Assembly (NCBI GenBank): GCA_015067585.1
Contig: SVMC01000011.1
Coordinates: 1-51,169, forward strand
DNA: 51,169 nucleotides
Reading direction: 5' to 3'
From: Oscillospiraceae bacterium
Lineage (GTDB): Bacteria; Bacillota; Clostridia; Oscillospirales; Oscillospiraceae
Position numbers and translations under genes: made by a program. Numbering within the stretch: the first letter of the stretch is position 1; every line of letters starts with the position of its first letter. Shown in pieces: positions 34,916-43,181 of this stretch. The notes beneath the pieces were generated by a model. That model searched no databases. It was not told the DNA's origin and was given only the letters and a program-made list of their open reading frames with translations.

Positions 34916-35941
34916 ATGGCATTTGACAACATTCACCTTGAAAAAAGCATGTACCGGGAGGCAGGCAAGTCCTTCACCCAGGTACTGGAAAGCCTTGACC
35001 CCAGTGAGAGCTACCGTGGCACTGCCTTAGAGAACACCGACGCCTTCCAGCGTCAGCTCAGCCGCTTCGGCATCGCCTGCAAGGGTGCCCACTCCTCCCC
35101 TGTGGAAAAATTCTTCGCCACCTTCCAGTCCTCCGTGCTGTTCCCGGAATATGTGGCCCGCTGCGTGCGGCAGGGCATGGAGGAGAGCAACATCCTGCCC
35201 GCCATCTGCGCCACCACCACGGTGATCGATGCCATGGACTACCGTGCGGTCTATTCCGTGCCCACGGAAGATGAAAAATCTCTGGTTTCCGTGGGTGAGG
35301 GTGCACAGCTTCCCGCCACCACCATCCGCACCAAGGAAAACCTGGTGCCCCTGCACAAGCGGGGCCGTATGCTGGTGGCATCCTATGAGGCCATCCGCTT
35401 CCAGAAGCTGGATCTGTTCTCCGTGATGCTGCGGCAGATCGGCGCACAGATCCAGAAGCTCCATGTGGCGGACGCTGTGGATGTTCTCCGGAACGGCGAC
35501 GGCAACAACAATGCCGCCCCCGCCTATGCCATCGGCACCAGCCCCATCGGCGGCACCTCCGGCACCCTCAGCTACGATCAGCTGGTGGAATTCTGGGCGC
35601 AGCTCGATCCCTATGAAATGAACACCATGATCGTGCCCACCTCCGGTTTCCTTTCCATGCTGAAGCTCAAGGAGCTGCAGAATCCCCTCACCGGTCTCAA
35701 CTTCCAGGGCACCGGCAAGCTGGAGAATCCCCTGGGCGCCCAGCTTCTGCGCTGTGACAGCGTGGAGACCGGGAAGATCCTGGGTCTTGACCGCCGCTAT
35801 GCGCTGGAAATGGTGCAGGCGGGGGATATTTCCGTAGAATTCGACAAGCTCATCGACCGTCAGCTGGAGCGGGCCGCCATCTCCTCCATTTCCGGCTTTG
35901 CCCGCATCTGCGACAATGCGGCCGCCTGCCTCACCATCTGA
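34916..35941 (+). CDS. Major capsid protein
   Basis: A 341-residue protein in the PBSX (XkdG) position. It contains GRMLVASYEAIRFQKLDLFSVMLRQIGAQI, a central loop with ALNNG-type sequence DVLRNGDGNNNAAP, and NTMIVPTSGFLSMLKLKEL, compatible with an HK97 fold. It is intact, of normal length and with a strong ribosome site (AAGGAGG), which argues that heads could be formed. Confidence 0.82.
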   Translation: MAFDNIHLEKSMYREAGKSFTQVLESLDPSESYRGTALENTDAFQRQLSRFGIACKGAHSSPVEKFFATFQSSVLFPEYVARCVRQGMEESNILPAICATTTVIDAMDYRAVYSVPTEDEKSLVSVGEGAQLPATTIRTKENLVPLHKRGRMLVASYEAIRFQKLDLFSVMLRQIGAQIQKLHVADAVDVLRNGDGNNNAAPAYAIGTSPIGGTSGTLSYDQLVEFWAQLDPYEMNTMIVPTSGFLSMLKLKELQNPLTGLNFQGTGKLENPLGAQLLRCDSVETGKILGLDRRYALEMVQAGDISVEFDKLIDRQLERAAISSISGFARICDNAAACLTI

Positions 35942-35942
35942 T

Positions 35943-36296
35943 ATGACGAGGCTGGAAGACATCGTATCCACCGCTACAGTTTTTGCAGGCCCCATCGACG
36001 CACAGCAGCGCTCCGTTCTGGAGCGCCTGTGTGCCGCGGCGGATGCCGCTATGCTGCAAAGGCTGCGGGAGGATCTGAGCCCGGAGGAATGCTACGACAG
36101 CTTTGTGTGTGCCTGCGCATGGCTGTCCCTTGCCCGGCTTGGGAGCGTACAGGAGGCCGCCGGGGTGGAATCCTTCACCGCAGGCAGCATCAGTGTTCAG
36201 CACAGCGGCGGTGCCTCCAACTGCCTTGCCATGCAGGCAGAGGTGATGATGGCCCCTTATCTGAAGGACGCAGGCTTCCATTTTCAGGGGGTATAG
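35943..36296 (+). CDS. Putative head-tail connector (XkdH position)
   Basis: A 117-residue, mostly helical protein (MTRLEDIVSTATVFAGPI...) directly after the capsid gene. Such small helical proteins join the portal to the tail. The ATG at 35943 follows the capsid stop by one base; its ribosome site is weak, so it probably depends on coupled translation. Confidence 0.55.
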   Translation: MTRLEDIVSTATVFAGPIDAQQRSVLERLCAAADAAMLQRLREDLSPEECYDSFVCACAWLSLARLGSVQEAAGVESFTAGSISVQHSGGASNCLAMQAEVMMAPYLKDAGFHFQGV

Positions 36297-36298
36297 TC

Positions 36299-36637
36299 AT
36301 GAAACAGGCCATTGCATTCATTCTGCAGAACTACGGCTCCACGGTGGAGGCGGTCACAGAGGAAGGAACCCGGTGCTTTCGCGCCTTCCTGCAGCCTGTG
36401 ACCAGCAAAAGCTGGCAGAATATGGAGCATACCTTTGGCCCTCTGGGTGAAATTCCCAGAGGGCAGTATCTCTACCTCGGCCCGGCAGCAGAAGACATTC
36501 TCGGGGCGGAATTTCTCCGCTGCCATGGCGAAGAATACCTGGTGCGCCGGGCAGACACGCTGCTTTTTGGGGATGAGGCGCTTTATATCTGGGGACTTTG
36601 CGTGAAAAAAGGAGGAGATGATCCATGGTCGAGCTGA
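36299..36637 (+). CDS. Putative head-closure/connector protein (XkdI position)
   Basis: A 112-residue protein (MKQAIAFILQNYGSTVEAV...) of alternating strands ending in LVRRADTLLFGDEALYIWGLCVKKG, the look of phage stopper or neck proteins. It starts 2 bases after the previous stop and overlaps the next gene by 13. Assigned by position and fold guess only. Confidence 0.55.
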   Translation: MKQAIAFILQNYGSTVEAVTEEGTRCFRAFLQPVTSKSWQNMEHTFGPLGEIPRGQYLYLGPAAEDILGAEFLRCHGEEYLVRRADTLLFGDEALYIWGLCVKKGGDDPWSS

Positions 36638-37098
36638 CGGATGCCTTTCTTGCCGCGCTGACCCGCGGCGGTCTTCACGCAAGATCTGCCCGTGAGGCAG
36701 GGATCTCTCCCCGGCTGAAGGGCAGCGCCGTGGCAGTGGAAACGCAGGAGCTGGACACCTCTCCCGGCGGGTTTTCCTCCTACCTTGGCCTGCAGGATGG
36801 GAAAGAGCTATACGGAATGCGCCTGCAGGCCAAAATGCGGTTGGATGTGCGAAGTCCCGTGAAACTGGGCGCGGGAGAATGCCGAAACACCATGGATCTT
36901 GCCGCCGGGGTACTGGCGCAGGGGGTGGAGGGGGTCAGCATCGGCAGGATCCTTGCCCATGCGCCGGAATATGACCCGGTGGAGGATTGCTTTGCGGGGG
37001 TCATCGAGGTGTGCTGCCACGGCTGGATGTGCGCCGAAGCCTCGCAGGAAGCGCCCGGCGAATTTGAACACTTCATTCTGAAAGGAGTCCTCACATGA
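36625..37098 (+). CDS. Putative tail completion protein (XkdJ position)
   Basis: A 157-residue protein located just before the sheath gene (MVELTDAFLAALTRGGL...). AAGGAGGAG lies upstream of the ATG within the end of the previous gene. The central repeat-like ILAHAPEYDPVEDCFAGVIEV region is not known to me. It overlaps the sheath gene by 4 bases. Likely a tail terminator or completion factor. Confidence 0.5.
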   Translation: MVELTDAFLAALTRGGLHARSAREAGISPRLKGSAVAVETQELDTSPGGFSSYLGLQDGKELYGMRLQAKMRLDVRSPVKLGAGECRNTMDLAAGVLAQGVEGVSIGRILAHAPEYDPVEDCFAGVIEVCCHGWMCAEASQEAPGEFEHFILKGVLT

Positions 37099-38132
37099 GC
37101 ATCACTTATCATGAACGGCCCGGGGTATATGTGGAATACGACACCATCTCCCGCAGTGCCGGTATAGGGACACGCATCGCGGGTGTGGCCGGGATCGGCA
37201 GCGGCAGCGGGCTTTACCGCTTCACCTCCGCCTCCACTGCCCGTCAAGCCTTCCCCGACACCACACCGCTGGGAAAAATGCTGCAGCTTGCCTTTGCCAA
37301 CGGTGCGGCCCGGGTGATGTGCTGCCCGGTGGAGGTAAACTCTCTGGATGCTTATACCGCCGCCCTGGAGCGGCTGGTAACGGAGGGAGAAGTGAACTAC
37401 CTCGCGCTGGAAACAGAAAGCACCCAACTCTTGACTGCCCTTGGACAGCACCTTTGCGCTATGGATGTGCCCTGCATCTGCTTCGCAGGACCCAATGCTC
37501 CCAATATGGATGCGCTGGGCATCATGGCACAGACCATCAACTGTGAGCGGATGGTGCTGGTGGGGCCAAATGTGCGCTATGCGGGAGAGGAAAGCTATGG
37601 CGGCGGCTGCCTTGCGGCGGCAGCCATGGCAGGACTCCTGAGCGCCCAGACCGATCCCGCCCTGCCTCTGCACGGGGCAAAGCTGCTTGGTCTGGATGCG
37701 GTAAAGACAACACTGACGGAAAGCGAGATCGATGCGGCCGTGCGTGCCGGTGTGACCCCGCTGGAGCTGATCGGCGGTCAGGTCAGCATCATCCGTGCGG
37801 TCACCACCCGCACCATGACGGAGGATGTGCCGGATGATACCTGGCGGGAGCTGAGCACCATGTGCATTTTGGACGATGTGATCCCCACGGTGAAGAACAC
37901 CCTTGCAGCCAAATTCCTGCGCCGAAAAAATACCGCTGTCACCCGCAATGCCATCCGATCTCAGGTGGCCATTGTGCTGGATGACCGGGTGCGGCGGGAG
38001 ATCATTGAGAGCTATGATGCTTTGAATGTGGAAGCGGTGGAGGGTGATCCCACCGCCTGCCGGGTGTCCTTTTCCTTTGCCGTGGTGCATGGTCTGTGCC
38101 GCATCCATCTGAGCATCCACATTCTCGTGTAA
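37095..38132 (+). CDS. Contractile tail sheath protein
   Basis: A 345-residue sheath (XkdK/gpFI type). The start RPGVYVEYDTISRS is characteristic of sheath proteins, and the conserved C-terminal domain with RIHLSIHILV is intact. It is shorter than PBSX and Mu sheaths (about 450 or more), having a compact central domain. Its presence makes this a contractile (myovirus-type) apparatus. Confidence 0.88.
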   Translation: MSITYHERPGVYVEYDTISRSAGIGTRIAGVAGIGSGSGLYRFTSASTARQAFPDTTPLGKMLQLAFANGAARVMCCPVEVNSLDAYTAALERLVTEGEVNYLALETESTQLLTALGQHLCAMDVPCICFAGPNAPNMDALGIMAQTINCERMVLVGPNVRYAGEESYGGGCLAAAAMAGLLSAQTDPALPLHGAKLLGLDAVKTTLTESEIDAAVRAGVTPLELIGGQVSIIRAVTTRTMTEDVPDDTWRELSTMCILDDVIPTVKNTLAAKFLRRKNTAVTRNAIRSQVAIVLDDRVRREIIESYDALNVEAVEGDPTACRVSFSFAVVHGLCRIHLSIHILV

Positions 38133-38142
38133 GGAGGAAGCC

Positions 38143-38529
38143 ATGATTCAAAAGATTCCCACAACAGCGGACATTTATCTGGAGGTGGACGGTGTGCGGG
38201 TGGCGGTGGTGCAGAGCTACCGCGCCCTCACCACCCGGCAGAGCCGGGCGGTGGAGGCCTTCGGGCAAGAGGAGCCGGTGGCCACCATCCGTGGGGCAAG
38301 TCGGTATACCTTAGAGCTGTCCCGATTATATGCCACGGACGATGCCATTCGGGACGGCATCGATTTTTCCAAGCTGGATGGGTTTTCCCTTGTGATCTGC
38401 AAGCCGGACCGCTCCATCATCTACTACGACTGCCAGTGGCAGGAGCTGAGCGAAAGCGCAGAGGTGGGCGGTACAGTGCTGGAGCGGGTGAGCATCGTGG
38501 CCGGTCACCGCACGGAGCTGCCTCGCTGA
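38143..38529 (+). CDS. Tail tube protein
   Basis: A 128-residue XkdM/FII-like inner tube protein (TTADIYLEVDGVRVAVVQSYRAL... ending RVSIVAGHRTELPR). Beta-rich and of the usual size for contractile tail tubes. It lies 10 bases after the sheath gene with AAGGAGG upstream. Confidence 0.8.
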   Translation: MIQKIPTTADIYLEVDGVRVAVVQSYRALTTRQSRAVEAFGQEEPVATIRGASRYTLELSRLYATDDAIRDGIDFSKLDGFSLVICKPDRSIIYYDCQWQELSESAEVGGTVLERVSIVAGHRTELPR

Positions 38530-38530
38530 G

Positions 38531-38896
38531 ATGGAAAAAGCACTATCTGACTATCTTCACGGCAGGGGCACACTAAATGCCTGCCGCACCGGGCAGGATT
38601 TTGACGCACTTTGCCAAGCAGTGGCGGCAGACCGGGCGGGCAGATTGCGCTGGCAGACCTCCCGCGCCCTTGGCATCCCGCTTTGGGAACATCCTCCCGG
38701 GCGGGATGACTACCTCTATGCCCTTGCACAGCTTCGCGCGGACCGTGAGGAAGCACTGGACAGCCTCTGCCCCGCCTGCAGAACAAGAGCGGCGGAAGAC
38801 CTGTGCGCCCACTGCGGAAAGCCGCTGCCCATAAAAAATCCCGCCTTCGATGAGGCGAGGTTCGAGGAGCTGAAACAAAATGGAACTTCCCTTTGA
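38531..38896 (+). CDS. Putative tail assembly chaperone with a zinc-ribbon-like end
   Basis: A 121-residue protein in the place of the tail assembly chaperone (XkdN). Residues ~10-85 are helical (WQTSRALGIPLWEHPPGRDDY). The C-terminal part carries CPAC and CAHCG, a likely zinc knuckle that is not usual in such chaperones. It begins 1 base after the tube stop. It overlaps the next gene by 17 bases in a +1 frame, so the usual -1 frameshift to a longer product is not possible here. Confidence 0.55.
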   Translation: MEKALSDYLHGRGTLNACRTGQDFDALCQAVAADRAGRLRWQTSRALGIPLWEHPPGRDDYLYALAQLRADREEALDSLCPACRTRAAEDLCAHCGKPLPIKNPAFDEARFEELKQNGTSL

Positions 38897-39194
38897 AAAT
38901 GACAGCCTGGAGCTGCTGGAAGCTTGCGCTATGGCATTGCTTCCCCTGCCTGGCACTGCGGAAGAGAAAATAGTGCCGCCTATGTCAAAAAGCGACGATA
39001 CTCCCGCTGCCGGCAGCCTTCCGCATCGTTTTTTCGGCAGCGAAACCGTCATAAAGCAGCCGGAATCCTACTTTGTCGGGGACAATGTGCCGGTTTTTCC
39101 GGCACATTCTGAAAATAACAGCACCGTCTTTTCCGTGGAGGCTCTGTCCCGGGCGGTGGAGCGGGATGCCCGGCGCTTTGATGCGAATGCCTGA
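38880..39194 (+). CDS. 104-residue phage protein of unknown function
   Basis: Begins inside the chaperone gene (GAGGAG 10 bases before its ATG). The N-terminal part is acidic (MELPFENDSLELLEAC), the middle Pro/Ser-rich and disordered, and the C-terminus forms a charged helix (FSVEALSRAVERDARRFDANA). It lies where a second chaperone frame or the start of a tape measure would be. It has no membrane or coiled-coil part and is far too short to be a tape measure. Confidence 0.5.
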   Translation: MELPFENDSLELLEACAMALLPLPGTAEEKIVPPMSKSDDTPAAGSLPHRFFGSETVIKQPESYFVGDNVPVFPAHSENNSTVFSVEALSRAVERDARRFDANA

Positions 39195-39221
39195 TCTATG
39201 CACAGAGACTGCCTGTGTGGC

Positions 39222-39250
39222 TGTAGGGGCGGCAGATTGCCGCCCCTACA
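39222..39250. repeat. Perfect 13-bp palindromic repeat in the tape-measure gap
   Basis: TGTAGGGGCGGCA and TGCCGCCCCTACA flank a GAT loop. Flanking CTGTG and CACAG extend the symmetry loosely. It resembles the mobile REP-like intergenic palindromes of gut Clostridia and lies in the only sizeable gap (39195-39340) within the phage island. The rest of the gap has no ORF. Confidence 0.8.
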
Positions 39251-39340
39251 TTCACAGAAGCAAGTGCGCTGTAGATTTGAGCGACAGAGCAGGTGACTTT
39301 GGTATTTATATTATGAAACACACGGAAAAGGAGGGCGTAT

Positions 39341-39877
39341 ATGCTCAGTGCAATGCGCTATAAGGATTTTATCTGGCCTCACAATCCCAGAACCTTCCAT
39401 GTGCTGTGGCAGCGGCGGGTGGCGGTGCTGGATGCCCCCGGCGGCCGCTTTCATGTGCAGGAGCTGGGCAAGACCTGCCGCATCCTGCGGGGGGAAGGGG
39501 AATTCTGTGGGGCGACCGCCTATGCGGATTTTGAACGGCTGGTTCGCACCTTCCGGCAGGATGGGGCGGGCACACTGGTACATCCCATCTGGCACAGTGA
39601 TGCCATGTACTTCACCCGGCTGGAGCTGACCCAGGAGCCAAGGCAGGATTATGTGGCCTATGCCTTTGAATTTACGGAGACAAGGGGCATTCTGGGCAAG
39701 GCGCTGCAGGGGATGTCGTCATCTGTACGGGAAGGCGTCTACCGGGTCAAGCCGGGAGATACCTTCTGGAGCATTGCGGCAGCCCATGGGATGGGCACAG
39801 AGACGCTGCTGCAGATGAATCCCCAAATCACAAATCCCAATCTGCTAAGCACAGGACAGGAGGTGCGTGTGGGATGA
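39341..39877 (+). CDS. LysM-domain tail protein (XkdP-like)
   Basis: A 178-residue protein. The N-terminal ~115 residues (YKDFIWPHNPRTFHVLW..., ETRGI) resemble the DNA-circulation/tail-hub adaptor domain seen in Mu- and PBSX-type phages. The C-terminal ~45 residues are a LysM domain (YRVKPGDTFWSIAAAHGMGTETLLQMNPQ...), expected to bind peptidoglycan. GGAGGG lies upstream of the ATG. It ends in a 4-base overlap with the hub gene. Confidence 0.8.
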   Translation: MLSAMRYKDFIWPHNPRTFHVLWQRRVAVLDAPGGRFHVQELGKTCRILRGEGEFCGATAYADFERLVRTFRQDGAGTLVHPIWHSDAMYFTRLELTQEPRQDYVAYAFEFTETRGILGKALQGMSSSVREGVYRVKPGDTFWSIAAAHGMGTETLLQMNPQITNPNLLSTGQEVRVG

Positions 39878-40803
39878 AGGCAGAGCTTTTGCGCCGGGAC
39901 GGGGTCATCGACCTGCCGGAGCTGCTGACATGGCGGCTGGTCCATACCGACGGCAGCAGCGCTGACAGCTTCGAACTGTGCTTTCCCACTGACTCCGCGC
40001 TGTTCTCCGCGCTGCGGGGAACACGGGAGCTTCGCTGCGTGGAAAACGGCGAGGTGCGCTTCCGTGGGGTGGTGGATGAGGTGGAATCCCTTTGGGAGAA
40101 CAGCTTTGTCACCACCCTCTGCGGCAGAGGCTTTGCCGCAAAGCTGATGGACAATCAGGTGGAGGGGGCGGAGTTTTACACCCTGGACCTCGACACCGTA
40201 CTGAGCCGCTATGTCAGGCCCTATGGGGTCTCAGCGATTTCCGTTCAAGGCGGCCCGTGGCGGACGCAGCTCCTGTCCGTGGGTGCGGGCAGCACCTGCC
40301 AGCAGGTGCTGCATGGCTTCTGCCTCCACGCGGGAGCGCCGCAGCCACGGTTTTTGACCGATGGCACATTGTGCATTGCCCCCGGGAAGGGGCAGCACAC
40401 CATCCGGGCGACGGATCTCCTGTCTGCCGCCCGGCGGCTGTGCCGATATGGGGTGATCTCTTCCCAAAAGGTCATCGATCTGAGCCATATTGCCACCAGA
40501 ACGGCGGAAGCTCCTGCCCTGTCAAGCTTTGATATTGCGAGCCATCGGGTGGCCACCCGCTCCGGCCCCTTTACCCGCATTACGGAACGCAGTGCAAGGC
40601 AGAGATTGGAGGCTTCCGCTAAAAATCTGGACACAGTGGAAGTTGTTCTGCCCGGGTATCACCCGGCGCAGCCTTGTGACAGGGTGATACTAAGCCTTCC
40701 GGATATGGCGACAGACGGCAATTTCACCGTCACGGAGGTCTGCCGCCATTTTGACGGAAAAAGCGAAACAACAAAGCTCTGCCTGCGGGCAAAGGAGGTC
40801 TAA
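39874..40803 (+). CDS. Baseplate hub protein (XkdQ / late control D-like)
   Basis: A 309-residue protein of the gpD/XkdQ family. The N-terminal beta domain (LLRRDGVIDLPELLTWRLVHTDG...FRGVVDEVE) and the segment VSAISVQGGPWRTQLLSVGAGSTCQQVLHGFC match the hub fold. It ends with TVTEVCRHFDGKSETTKLCLRAKEV. Its role is to link tail tube and spike. Confidence 0.78.
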   Translation: MKAELLRRDGVIDLPELLTWRLVHTDGSSADSFELCFPTDSALFSALRGTRELRCVENGEVRFRGVVDEVESLWENSFVTTLCGRGFAAKLMDNQVEGAEFYTLDLDTVLSRYVRPYGVSAISVQGGPWRTQLLSVGAGSTCQQVLHGFCLHAGAPQPRFLTDGTLCIAPGKGQHTIRATDLLSAARRLCRYGVISSQKVIDLSHIATRTAEAPALSSFDIASHRVATRSGPFTRITERSARQRLEASAKNLDTVEVVLPGYHPAQPCDRVILSLPDMATDGNFTVTEVCRHFDGKSETTKLCLRAKEV

Positions 40804-40805
40804 TC

Positions 40806-41171
40806 ATGTGGCTTTCTGAACAATTTTGCAAAACAACGCCGCCGGAGGTCTCCGGCTTTGGCGAGGTGACCATATCCGGCGGCAAGGCCGCCGCCAAGGA
40901 TGCCGACCGGGAGCAAAGGCTGCTGCCACTGGTCTCCCCCGGCGGCTTTGTCTGGCTTCCCGACACGGGAGATCAGGTGCTGGTGCTGCGGGAGGGCGCT
41001 CCCTGCATCATCGGAAGAATTCAGCCGGAGCAAAGAGAGCTTTCGCCCGGGGAAGTGATGCTGTATGCGGGCAGCGGCTCCATCCGGCTGCGGAAGGACG
41101 GGACCATCGAGCTGACAGGCAAGGTCATCGTAAACGGACAGGTACTGGGAGGGAACACCAATGGTGAATAA
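40806..41171 (+). CDS. Baseplate spike/assembly protein V-like (XkdR position)
   Basis: A 121-residue protein with an OB-fold-like core (EQRLLPLVSPGGFVWLPDTGDQVLVL) and a short beta-helix-like end (GSIRLRKDGTIELTGKVIVNG), the usual make-up of phage spike proteins. AAAGGAGG precedes the ATG. It overlaps the gp25-like gene by 11 bases. Confidence 0.75.
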   Translation: MWLSEQFCKTTPPEVSGFGEVTISGGKAAAKDADREQRLLPLVSPGGFVWLPDTGDQVLVLREGAPCIIGRIQPEQRELSPGEVMLYAGSGSIRLRKDGTIELTGKVIVNGQVLGGNTNGE

Positions 41172-41499
41172 ACTGGTGAGCGGAGATTATGTGGCACAGG
41201 GCGGCGGCATTACCCGGATGTCGGGTTCAGATGCCGCCTTTGCCAACGCGGTTTTCCGCCTGCAGTGCCGACGGGGCAGCTTCCCCTTCCTGCCGGAGCT
41301 GGGCAGCCGCCTTTGGCAGCTTGGAAGGCTCCGCCCGGGAGATTGGGAGGTCTGCGCACGGCAATACTGCATTGAGGCTCTGCAGGGCAGCGGGGTGGAG
41401 GTGCAGTCTGTGCAAGTGACACAGCAGGGACAGGCCATTTGTGTGGAAACAGAGCTGACTTTGGGTGAAAATACCCTTTTGGTGGAGGTGAATGTATGA
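41161..41499 (+). CDS. gp25-like baseplate wedge protein (XkdS)
   Basis: A 112-residue protein with the gp25/lysozyme-like wedge signature FPFLPELGSRLWQLGRL followed by a beta domain. The family initiates baseplate wedge and sheath assembly. It overlaps the next gene by 4 bases. Confidence 0.8.
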   Translation: MVNKLVSGDYVAQGGGITRMSGSDAAFANAVFRLQCRRGSFPFLPELGSRLWQLGRLRPGDWEVCARQYCIEALQGSGVEVQSVQVTQQGQAICVETELTLGENTLLVEVNV

Positions 41500-42551
41500 A
41501 AACAACGAAGGAACTTTATGAGGCCATGCTGGAGGGGATAAAAGCCCGCTCCGGTTTCGCGGCGGATGACAGCTGCGATCTGGCGGTGCGGCTGTATGCG
41601 GCAGCGGCGCAGCTGGAAAGCCTGTATGCCTATGCCGACTGGTCACGGCGGCAGTGCTTCCCCCATACCGCGGATGGGGAATACCTGGATCTGCATGCGG
41701 AAATTCACGGACTCAGCCGGGATGCCGCGACCCATGCCGTGGGTACTCTGACGCTGGGTCTTGCCCAGACCCTCGGCTTTGCTCTGAGCATCCCCGCAGG
41801 CACCTTGTTCTGCGTGCCCAATGGGGTGAGCTTCCGCCTGACGGAGGATTGCCGCATTTCTGCGGGCAGCCGAAGCGGCGAGGCAAAGGCGGAATGCACC
41901 GAAGCAGGTATTCAGGGCAATGTGGCGGCGGGAGAGATCACCGGCATGGTGGAGGCGCCGACCTACATCAGCTTTGTGGTCAATTCTGCCGCCTTTGCCG
42001 GCGGCAGAGAGGCGGAAACCGACGAGCATCTGCGCCAGCGGGTGCTGCGTGCCTGCCGTGCTATGCCCAACGGTGCCAACAGCGACTATTATGAAGCCGT
42101 GGCCCTGGCACAGGAGGGGATCACCTCCGCCGCTGCCATCCCCGCCTATTTGGGAGAAGGGACCGTGGCTCTGTGCATTTCCGGGGACTACGGCAGCCCC
42201 AACGACAGCCATCTGGATGCCGTCCGTAAAGCCCTGAAAGAGCGCACAGAACTTGGTGTTCTGCTGCAGCTGATGAAGCCGATCATGCAGGCAGTGGATG
42301 TCACACTGAAGGTTTGGCCCGTGGACGGAGTCAGCACTGCTGAGGCCATCGAAGCCGCCCGAAGCGCCATCGAAGCCTGCTTTGAACGACCCATGCTTCG
42401 TCAGGGCTTCTACCGTTCTCAGGCGGGCAGTCTGATCTACAACACCGGCCTTGTGAAAAACTATGAGTTCATCCAGCCGGAGAATGACCGTCTTCCCGGT
42501 CAGGCGACACTCTATACACTGGGGTCGCTGCAGATCACGGAGGGCGAATGA
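41496..42551 (+). CDS. Baseplate J-like protein (XkdT)
   Basis: A 351-residue baseplate J protein. AVGTLTLGLAQ, ALSIPAGTLFCVPNGVSFRLTED and AFAGGREAETDEHLRQRVLRACRAMPNGANSDYYEAVAL are clear family segments. The protein is of full length. Overlaps both neighbours by 4 bases. Confidence 0.9.
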   Translation: MKTTKELYEAMLEGIKARSGFAADDSCDLAVRLYAAAAQLESLYAYADWSRRQCFPHTADGEYLDLHAEIHGLSRDAATHAVGTLTLGLAQTLGFALSIPAGTLFCVPNGVSFRLTEDCRISAGSRSGEAKAECTEAGIQGNVAAGEITGMVEAPTYISFVVNSAAFAGGREAETDEHLRQRVLRACRAMPNGANSDYYEAVALAQEGITSAAAIPAYLGEGTVALCISGDYGSPNDSHLDAVRKALKERTELGVLLQLMKPIMQAVDVTLKVWPVDGVSTAEAIEAARSAIEACFERPMLRQGFYRSQAGSLIYNTGLVKNYEFIQPENDRLPGQATLYTLGSLQITEGE

Positions 42552-43027
42552 TGGCCTATTTTGACTATCTACAGCGGCTGCTTTCCCCCCTCGGGGTATA
42601 TGATCTGTCAGAAGAGAGCATTTCCGGGGCATCTCTGGCGGCGTTTGGTGATGCGCTGGACGAGATCTGGGATGAATTACAGGCCACCCTGCGGGATGCC
42701 TTTCCCCAGAATGCCGGAGAAGCCGCCATTGGCCAATGGGAGCAGATTGCCCCCACCCATCCCCGGCCCACGGCCCTTGCCCAGCGGCAGGCAGCTGTGA
42801 CCTGGCTGCTGTCCCATAAGGGTGCCGGTTGCTGCAGCGCGGCGGATGCAGTACAGGCGCTGGCGCTGTGCGGACTGGAGGCGGAGGTAAGCAACGACGC
42901 CAACAAAGCAGAAATCACCGTTCGTTTATCCACACAGGATTTATCCGCAGAGGAACTCTCCCAAACCCGCATCCTTGTGCGTAAACTCATTCCCGCCCAT
43001 CTGCAAATCACTGTACAGGAAATTTGA
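42548..43027 (+). CDS. Tail protein I-like (XkdU / DUF2313)
   Basis: A 159-residue protein in the position of XkdU, which connects the baseplate to fibres. SISGASLAAFGDALDEIWDELQATLRDAFPQNAGEAAIGQWE is the typical helical start. It is the last gene of the island: no fibre, holin or lysin gene follows, and a terminator starts 6 bases later. Confidence 0.8.
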   Translation: MMAYFDYLQRLLSPLGVYDLSEESISGASLAAFGDALDEIWDELQATLRDAFPQNAGEAAIGQWEQIAPTHPRPTALAQRQAAVTWLLSHKGAGCCSAADAVQALALCGLEAEVSNDANKAEITVRLSTQDLSAEELSQTRILVRKLIPAHLQITVQEI

Positions 43028-43032
43028 AAAAA

Positions 43033-43090
43033 GGCCCCGGGGATCCACTTCCGCGCCAAAGGCGCAAAAGAGGATCTCCGGGGTCGATTT
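43033..43090 (+). terminator. Terminator closing the phage island
   Basis: A 14-bp stem (GGCCCCGGGGATCC with GGATCTCCGGGGTC, two G-T pairs) encloses a GCGCC-AAA-GGCGC hairpin and is followed by GATTTCTTG. The ~90 bases to the next gene end hold nothing else I can see. Confidence 0.7.
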
Positions 43091-43181
43091 CTTGCGGTTT
43101 TTGCTATTCCTTTGCCTCTGCCCGGCAGACGGCTGATGGGAACGATGCAGTGAAATCTGATGGAACGCCGGCTTCAGCGAT

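Larger units (their letters stand above)
30813..43027 (+). mobile_element. PBSX-like phage-derived island without tape measure, lysis, fibre or integration genes
   Basis: Twenty plus-strand genes follow the order of PBSX-type defective phages: small and large terminase, portal, protease, decoration, capsid, connectors, sheath, tube, chaperone, LysM protein, hub, spike, gp25, J and I. All frames are open and most overlap or nearly abut. There is no integrase, repressor, replication, tape-measure, tail-fibre, holin or endolysin gene, and GC content looks like that of the host. The island lies between mnmG and aconitase genes with no visible attachment-site repeats. It may be a domesticated particle (gene-transfer-agent-like) or a trimmed remnant. 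Confidence 0.85.

Noticed and set aside
38880-38896. Programmed -1 frameshift in the tail chaperone region
   Set aside because: The second frame is reached only by +1 (or -2), there is no slippery heptamer, and it has its own start and ribosome site.
30813-43027. Simple tailocin (headless bacteriocin)
   Set aside because: Terminases, portal, protease and capsid genes are all intact, so the island is not headless; fibres and lysis genes needed by a tailocin are absent.
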